A stretch of DNA of 27,973 nucleotides from Chloroflexota bacterium (GTDB taxonomy: Bacteria; Chloroflexota; UBA6077): assembly GCA_021806765.1 (NCBI GenBank), contig JAJZQR010000035.1, forward strand, positions 1-27,973. Reading direction: 5' to 3'. The notes below the pieces were generated by a model. That model had not been told where the DNA came from. It worked only from the letters and a program-made list of their open reading frames with translations, and ran no database searches. The stretch's first letter is position 1; every line of letters starts with the position of its first letter. Positions 22,831 to 27,973 of this stretch are shown piece by piece. The translations under genes were made by a program, and so were the position numbers.

Positions 22831-23856
22831 CTAAAAGTCCCGCTCGGTTAGGAAATGGGCCATCTCCTCCAGGCTGCACCTCGCGGAGGGCGAGAAATGC
22901 ACGCCCTCGACTTCCGCCAGGGCACGGTCGCAGTACTGCTCGGCGATCTTCTGGGTATCCCGGCGGGCCCCTACCTCTTCCAGTATGGACAGGACCTTCT
23001 GCACCGCCAGGTTGTCGATGGCCTCTCCCCCATAGATTGCCATTAGCTCCGCCCTGGCTGGTCCCCGAGCCCTCTCGAAGGCGTAGACGATGGGCAGGGA
23101 CTTCTTTCTGCGCCAGATGTCGCTGCCCACCGGCTTACCGATCTTCTCCCCGCTCCCCCAGATCCCCAGGATGTCGTCCCGGATCTGGAAGGCGAAGCCG
23201 ATGTTGAGGCCGAACTGCCGGAAGGCCCGCTGAAAACGCTCGTCATCGGTGCCCAACAGGGCACCAATCTCCAGGGAGCCAGCTATCAGGCTGGCCGTCT
23301 TGCCTTCGATCATCGTCAGGTAGTCGTCCACTCCCACGTCCAACCGACTCTCGAAGCTGATGTCCAGGTATTGCCCTTCGATCAATCGGAGGCAGCTGTC
23401 GTCCAGGAGACGTTGGGCCCTCAGCAGCCTATCGACGGGGACATCCCGCTCTTCCAGCCGCAACATGGTCAAGCTGGCGACAACCCGCATCGCCGTTCCA
23501 GCATTGATGGCCTGGGGCTTTCCCCACACGCTCCACACTGTGGATCGGTGGCGCCGCTCCCGATCGTCGTCCTGGACGTCGTCGTGGATGAGGGAGAAGT
23601 TGTGGATCAACTCGATAGCAGCGGCGGCCGGCAGCGCACTTCGGTAGTCGCCACCCGCCGCTTCGCAGGCCAACAGGCAGAGTGTCGGACGAAGCGCCTT
23701 TCCCGCCAATCCGGGCTGGGGGTTGCCTTTTTCGTCTATCCACCCCATGTGATATCGCAACATGTCGTACATGGGCGACCGATAGGCGGCCAGCGACGAG
23801 CGCAGTTCGGCATCGACCTCTGCCCGGTATCTGTCGAAGCACGAAGGCAACTTCAT
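22831..23856 (-). CDS. Short-chain polyprenyl diphosphate synthase
   Basis: 341 residues of the trans-isoprenyl diphosphate synthase family. The first Asp-rich motif is DDVQDDD at 92-98 and the second is DDILG at 226-230, with GKALRP and GKPVGSD for substrate binding. An aromatic residue (Phe87) sits five positions before the first Asp-rich motif, which in this family shortens the product and suggests farnesyl diphosphate (C15), the squalene precursor. Chain length by this rule is inference; geranylgeranyl diphosphate is the alternative. The ATG at 23856 overlaps the dxs stop as ATGA, with GGAGGG 8 bases upstream. The longer open frame to 24192 lies antisense-free inside dxs and is rejected. 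Confidence 0.93.
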   Translation of the reverse strand: MKLPSCFDRYRAEVDAELRSSLAAYRSPMYDMLRYHMGWIDEKGNPQPGLAGKALRPTLCLLACEAAGGDYRSALPAAAAIELIHNFSLIHDDVQDDDRERRHRSTVWSVWGKPQAINAGTAMRVVASLTMLRLEERDVPVDRLLRAQRLLDDSCLRLIEGQYLDISFESRLDVGVDDYLTMIEGKTASLIAGSLEIGALLGTDDERFQRAFRQFGLNIGFAFQIRDDILGIWGSGEKIGKPVGSDIWRRKKSLPIVYAFERARGPARAELMAIYGGEAIDNLAVQKVLSILEEVGARRDTQKIAEQYCDRALAEVEGVHFSPSARCSLEEMAHFLTERDF

Positions 23857-25757
23857 CCCGCAATCCCTCCAACCACGCGCATTGGTGCCAGGCCGGCAGT
23901 AAGCTCTGGAAAGGCCGCGGTGACTTGCCTGGCTACACCCTCCACGTCCAGGCCGAACAGGCGAAGAAGCAGGTCTCGAGGCCCATGCTCGATGAACTGG
24001 TCCGGGAGGCCCAGGCTCTCCACCTTCACGTCTCGTAACCCGGCCCGCTGCAGCAGCTGCAGGACAGAACTCCCGAATCCTCCTGTAAGGGCCCCCTCCT
24101 CCAGCGTTACCACCCCTCGAGTTCGCGTGGCCAACTCCAGGATCATCTCGGCATCCAGTGGTTTGGCGAATCGAGCATTGGCGACGGCGCACTCGATACC
24201 CTGTTCCGCCAGCAGCTCCGCCGCCGACAGAGCGGTGGGAACCATCGACCCCAGCGCCAGGAGGGCAACGTCCCGACCCTCCCTCAGGATCTCCCCCTTG
24301 CCGATCGGGATTCGCTGCAGGGCATGCTGCAGCGGCACGCCGGGTCCTCGACCCCGCGGGAATCGGATGGCCATGGGGCCTCCGGAGTTAACGGCGGTGA
24401 AGAGCAGGTTCTGAAGCTCGTTCTCGTCCTTGGGGGCTGACACTACCAGGTTGGGAACGTTGGACAGATAGGAGATGTCGAAAACCCCGTTATGAGTCTT
24501 GCCGTCGTCGCCCACGATACCGGCTCTATCCAGAGCAAAGACCACGGGGTATTGGCGGATGCACACGTCGTGGATGATCTGGTCGTAGGAGCGCTGCAAG
24601 AAGGTGGAGTAGATGGCCACGATGGGGATTATCCCCCTGGTCGCCAGCCCAGCCGCCATGGTCACGGCGTGCTGCTCACTGATGCCCACGTCGAAGACCC
24701 GATGAGGGAACTTGGTGGCCGGCAGGGAGAGGCCCGTGCCATCGATCATGGCCGCGGTTATGGCCACTACCCTGTTGTCCTCCCGCATCAGACGGTAGGT
24801 GGTGCGGCCGAACACCTCGCTGTAGGTGGGCGTCGCGCCGGACTTGCCGCCTTTCGGGGAAACGCCATGGAACCGGGTGGCATCAGCTTCGGCAGGGGTG
24901 TACCCCTTCCCTTTCCTGGTCAGCACGTGGATGATGGTGGGGCCCGGTTCGTGGTCCCTCGCCCGCAGGAGTGCCGCCTCCAACTCCCGAATGTCATGCC
25001 CGTTCACCGGACCGAGGTAGGTGAACCCCAACTCCTCCCAGAGGGAACTGGGGATCAACGCCCTCTTCAGACGCCCTTTGATCCGCTTGCTGATCGCCCA
25101 TGCCATTTCCCCCATGGGCAGGAGAGCCACGGCCTTCTTCGTCTCGTCCTTGGCCATTTCGTAGCGGGCATCCAACCGCACCGCGTTCAGAAAGCGGGAA
25201 AGGGCCCCTACGCTGGGAGAAATGGACATGCCATTGTCGTTCAGGATCACGATCAGCCTGGTGCCCAGGTGGCCGGCGTGATTGAGGGCCTCGAAGGTCA
25301 TCCCACCGCCGAAGGAGCCATCACCGACGACGGCTACCACGTGGTAATCCTCTCCCGCCAGATCCCTGGCTATGGCAATTCCCAGGGAGGCCGATAGGGC
25401 CGTACAGGCGTGGCCGGCTCCGAATGCGTCGTGGGGACTCTCGGAGGGATCCGTGAAACCCGACAGGCCACCGTACTGCCGAATAGTGGCGAACCGTTCC
25501 CTGCGACCGGTGAGGAGTTTGTGGACGTAGCACTGGTGGCTCACGTCCCAGACGATCTTGTCCCGAGGGGTCTGACAAACCCGATGTAGGGCGATGGTCA
25601 ACTCCACGACGCCCAGGTTGGAGGCCAGATGGCCGCCGTTCTGGGGCACTCGGTCTATCAGCTCCGCCCGGATTTCCGTCGCCAGTTGCTCCAACTGATG
25701 ATGGGTCAGACTCTTCAATTGCGCCGGATCATCGATTCTCTGAAGGATTGACGCCAT
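23853..25757 (-). CDS. dxs: 1-deoxy-D-xylulose-5-phosphate synthase
   Basis: 634 residues, full length. It condenses pyruvate and glyceraldehyde 3-phosphate using thiamine diphosphate, the first step of the MEP isoprenoid pathway. Motifs are GGHLASNLG (41-49), the TPP-binding GDGSFGGGMTFEALNHAG (145-162) with ILNDNGMS (171-178), the catalytic Glu in DVGISEQHAV, and the C-terminal transketolase domain ending in LGLPDQFIEHG. The ATG at 25757 has GGAGCG upstream. It is the first gene of the hopanoid operon and feeds carbon directly into it. No other MEP gene is in the window. Confidence 0.97.
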   Translation of the reverse strand: MASILQRIDDPAQLKSLTHHQLEQLATEIRAELIDRVPQNGGHLASNLGVVELTIALHRVCQTPRDKIVWDVSHQCYVHKLLTGRRERFATIRQYGGLSGFTDPSESPHDAFGAGHACTALSASLGIAIARDLAGEDYHVVAVVGDGSFGGGMTFEALNHAGHLGTRLIVILNDNGMSISPSVGALSRFLNAVRLDARYEMAKDETKKAVALLPMGEMAWAISKRIKGRLKRALIPSSLWEELGFTYLGPVNGHDIRELEAALLRARDHEPGPTIIHVLTRKGKGYTPAEADATRFHGVSPKGGKSGATPTYSEVFGRTTYRLMREDNRVVAITAAMIDGTGLSLPATKFPHRVFDVGISEQHAVTMAAGLATRGIIPIVAIYSTFLQRSYDQIIHDVCIRQYPVVFALDRAGIVGDDGKTHNGVFDISYLSNVPNLVVSAPKDENELQNLLFTAVNSGGPMAIRFPRGRGPGVPLQHALQRIPIGKGEILREGRDVALLALGSMVPTALSAAELLAEQGIECAVANARFAKPLDAEMILELATRTRGVVTLEEGALTGGFGSSVLQLLQRAGLRDVKVESLGLPDQFIEHGPRDLLLRLFGLDVEGVARQVTAAFPELTAGLAPMRVVGGIAG

Positions 25758-26122
25758 CGAACGCTCCGCTTCCAGTTGTGATAAGCCCCTTGGTTTCCAC
25801 AGACAGGGTAAGGTGAGCGAGCCTGCAAAGGATTGCAGCCCGGGATGGGTTGCAGGCGCCCGTCAATAGCCGACAGGTTGAAATAGAGCTTTGCAGAAGA
25901 TCATCGCGCGACAACTATCGTCGCCTAGCTTCTACCGCATTTTACATGCCACCGGGGACGGGCCCGGGGCGCGGTTCAGCAGGGCAAGAGATCCGGCAAC
26001 CGCCGTGGGGGGTGGCATGCATCTCGCCCAAGGGACGGTACGGGGCGCGATGGCGACAGGTAGGGGAAGGCGACGAAAAGGAGCCGTGAACCCTGGGCGC
26101 GCAGCTTCCAGGGGGTGCATCG
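25758..26122. other. Divergent leader region of dxs and the P-type ATPase, no gene
   Basis: 365 bp. The dxs side has an 8-bp inverted pair GCCTGCAA (25821-25828) and TTGCAGGC (25850-25857) with a second TTGCAG in the loop. The ATPase side (25950-26120) is strongly G-rich and holds the stem GGGC/GCCC (25982-25985 with 26026-26029), extended by GAGAT/ATCTC (25988-25992 with 26021-26025). No confident promoter is seen for either gene, and no known riboswitch family is matched. Confidence 0.55.
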
Positions 26123-27973
26123 ATGGAAGCGAGTGAGACTGGGCTCCCGGAACCGTCTGCAGCGCCGCCAATCCGTGGGTTGACGAGCGAAGAGGTTCGG
26201 CGGCGACGTGCACGGGGTGAGGTCAACCGGATTACCCTTCCCACCAGCCGTCCCCTCAGCGACATTCTCAAGGGCAACATCCTCACCCTTTTCAACGCTA
26301 TCCTGGCGGGCGCGGCGGCGCTGTTGCTGGCGGTTGGACAGCTGCGTGACGCCTTCCTCACCAGCAGCCTGATCGTCTTCAGCGTCGGGGCCAGCACTTT
26401 CCAGGAGATCCGGGCGAAGCTGCGCCTGGAGAGGATCGCTTTGCTGGCCCGCGTCCAGGTGCGAGTCATCCGGGACGGAGCAGAGATAAGGGTCGACCCG
26501 GCCGACCTCGTGCTGGGCGACTACCTGATGCTGTCTCGGGGAGAACCGGTCGTCGTCGACGGGACCGTAGTTCTCGCCGATCAGCTGGAGGTCGACGAGT
26601 CCCTTCTGACCGGTGAGAGCGAGCCGGTGGCCAGGGGCGAGGGCGCCAGGATCCTCTCTGGCAGCTTCTGCGTGGCCGGGTCGGCCATCTACGTAGCAGA
26701 AAGGGTCGGAGAGTCAAGCTATGCCCAGCGGCTGGCCGCGGCGGCCAGGACGTATAGCTATTCACGCAGCCCCATTCAGAGGACCCTCAACCGAATACTC
26801 TGGGCGCTACTGGTGATCGTGGTCGCGGTCAGCGTGGTGCAGGCCCTGTTCTTTCTCTTTCGCGGCGCGGCCCTCGTCGATACCATACGAGCCACAGCAG
26901 TGGTGGCCACCCTGGTGCCCCAGGGGCTGCTGCTGATGTCCACCGTTGCCTACTCGGTCGGCGCGGTGCGCCTCGCCCAGGCCGGCGTCCTCGTCCAGCA
27001 GTTGAACGCCGTCGAATCGCTCAGCCATACAGACGTCCTCTGCCTCGACAAGACCGGCACCCTCACCCGCAAGCGGCTCCGTCTGGGGGAGATCGACCGG
27101 CTTGTCGATCAAGAGCCGCCGGTCGAGCGGTTGATAGCCCTGTTTGCAGCGAGCTTCCCCGAGCCAAACGCGTCCCTGCAGGCGGTCGCCACCAGCCTCC
27201 CGTCGGAGCCCTGTCCGGTTGCCACGGTCGTGCCCTTCTCCTCGGAGAGAGGATGGAGCTTGCTGACCTTCGCGGCCCCATGCCCGTTCGGCACCTTCGT
27301 GCTGGGGGCACCGGAGGTGCTGCTGAGACACTCCCGAGGGGCGGCCGGCGTGGAGGAGAGGAGCAGAAGACTGGCAGCAGCGGGGCTCAGGGTACTCCTC
27401 TTCGCGAGGGCCCCGGAACAGCCTCGCCGGCCAGGTAAGGCCGATTCCACCAGCCGCACGGCGCGCCTGCCGGAGAATCTGCAGCCCCTGGCGCTGGTCA
27501 CACTGCAAGAAGAGGTGCGCCCCGACGCCGCGATGACGCTTGACTCGCTGGCACAGCAGGGCATCTCGGTTAAGGTGATCTCGGGCGACAACCCGCAGAC
27601 GGTGCTGGCGATTGCCGAGAAGGCAGGTTTGCCTCACGTTGCGAGAGCGGTTTCAGGGTCCGATCTGGGCAAGCTACCCCCCGAAGCAAGGGCGCAGCTG
27701 CTGGAGCGCTCGAACGTCTTCGGTCGCATTTCTCCCCCGGAGAAGCAGGAGATCCTTCGAGGCCTGCAAGCCGGCGGACACTACGTGGCGATGATCGGCG
27801 ACGGTGTCAACGACGTCCTCGCGCTGAAGCAGGCGAACGTGAGCATCGCCATGGGCAGCGGGAGCCCCGCCGCCCGTGCCGTGGCCGACATCATCCTGCT
27901 CAACGACGCCTTCGACGTGCTTCCGAGGGCGCTGAGCGAGGGGCGTCGCATCATCAACGGTATACAGCTACCG
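26123..27973 (+). CDS. P-type cation-transporting ATPase, CtpE-like (3' truncated by window end)
   Basis: 617 codons are open to the window edge; the end is missing. Order: polar N terminus, TM1/TM2 (about 53-95), actuator domain with LTGESEPV (Thr163-Ser166), TM3/TM4 (about 225-285) with VPQGLLLM in place of the Cys-Pro heavy-metal motif, phosphorylation site DKTGTLT (Asp309), nucleotide domain, and hinge GDGVNDVLALK (559-569). VLVQQLNAVESLSHTDVLCLDKTG and GDGVNDVLALK resemble the mycobacterial CtpE group, which has been linked to calcium uptake; the ion is not certain here. Absence of a Cys-Pro-Cys motif argues against copper. The ATG at 26123 has AGGGGGTG 5 bases upstream. It is divergent from dxs. 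Confidence 0.88.
   Translation, partial: MEASETGLPEPSAAPPIRGLTSEEVRRRRARGEVNRITLPTSRPLSDILKGNILTLFNAILAGAAALLLAVGQLRDAFLTSSLIVFSVGASTFQEIRAKLRLERIALLARVQVRVIRDGAEIRVDPADLVLGDYLMLSRGEPVVVDGTVVLADQLEVDESLLTGESEPVARGEGARILSGSFCVAGSAIYVAERVGESSYAQRLAAAARTYSYSRSPIQRTLNRILWALLVIVVAVSVVQALFFLFRGAALVDTIRATAVVATLVPQGLLLMSTVAYSVGAVRLAQAGVLVQQLNAVESLSHTDVLCLDKTGTLTRKRLRLGEIDRLVDQEPPVERLIALFAASFPEPNASLQAVATSLPSEPCPVATVVPFSSERGWSLLTFAAPCPFGTFVLGAPEVLLRHSRGAAGVEERSRRLAAAGLRVLLFARAPEQPRRPGKADSTSRTARLPENLQPLALVTLQEEVRPDAAMTLDSLAQQGISVKVISGDNPQTVLAIAEKAGLPHVARAVSGSDLGKLPPEARAQLLERSNVFGRISPPEKQEILRGLQAGGHYVAMIGDGVNDVLALKQANVSIAMGSGSPAARAVADIILLNDAFDVLPRALSEGRRIINGIQLP

Noticed and set aside
23857..24192. Upstream extension of the prenyl synthase frame
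   Set aside because: It lies inside dxs; the ATG at 23856 has a strong ribosome-binding site and the normal family start.
23371..24414. 347-codon plus-strand open frame
   Set aside because: It is antisense to the prenyl synthase and dxs, both full-length known families.
25951..26003. SAM-I riboswitch-like pieces (gggacgggccc and cggcaacc)
   Set aside because: Only two short consensus-like strings occur; the conserved GAAGCC, GGTGC and closing P1 elements are missing.

Overview
The window is a GC-rich (roughly 60-65 % by eye), gene-dense bacterial chromosome segment. Its gene content points to a non-proteobacterial phylum, most probably Chloroflexota. The clues are remA (DUF370) next to gmk, an rqcH-type NFACT gene, a type-2 isopentenyl diphosphate isomerase, a CsoR regulator paired with thioredoxin, a CtpE-like P-type ATPase, and molybdenum hydroxylase subunits with an extra cysteine loop. 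This placement is an inference from gene content; no rRNA or other taxonomic marker is present.

Left part, 1-7668: the tail of an unidentified gene is followed by a plus-strand operon. It encodes a metallo-beta-lactamase-fold hydrolase and the three subunits of a xanthine dehydrogenase/4-hydroxybenzoyl-CoA reductase-type molybdenum hydroxylase (2Fe-2S, molybdopterin, FAD). A perfect 16-bp inverted repeat separates it from a convergent minus-strand two-gene Fe-S module that I do not recognise: a double-cluster ferredoxin with a long C-terminal domain, and a cysteine-containing partner. A FluG/Amidohydro_2-type amidohydrolase lacking the usual metal-site Asp is divergent from that module.

Middle part, 7669-16344: remA-gmk-priA form an overlapping minus-strand operon, divergent from rqcH. 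Then come a GlsB/YeaQ-type small membrane protein, a csoR-trxA operon with a clearly readable promoter and candidate operator, a repeat-rich intergenic stretch, a small two-helix membrane protein and a MurG-like glycosyltransferase. Four kinds of interspersed palindromic repeat lie here or nearby. One is inserted in frame inside priA and another sits in the rqcH leader.

Right part, 16365-25757: a nearly continuous minus-strand operon for hopanoid lipids runs dxs, short-chain polyprenyl diphosphate synthase, hpnH, hpnG, (palindromic repeat), hpnA, squalene-hopene cyclase, a DUF116 gene and type-2 IPP isomerase. It joins precursor supply (MEP entry step, IPP/DMAPP balance, C15 chain) to cyclisation and C35 side-chain building. 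No squalene-forming enzyme (HpnCDE or squalene synthase) is present. The window ends inside a plus-strand P-type cation ATPase of the CtpE kind, preceded by a GC-rich leader that may be structured.
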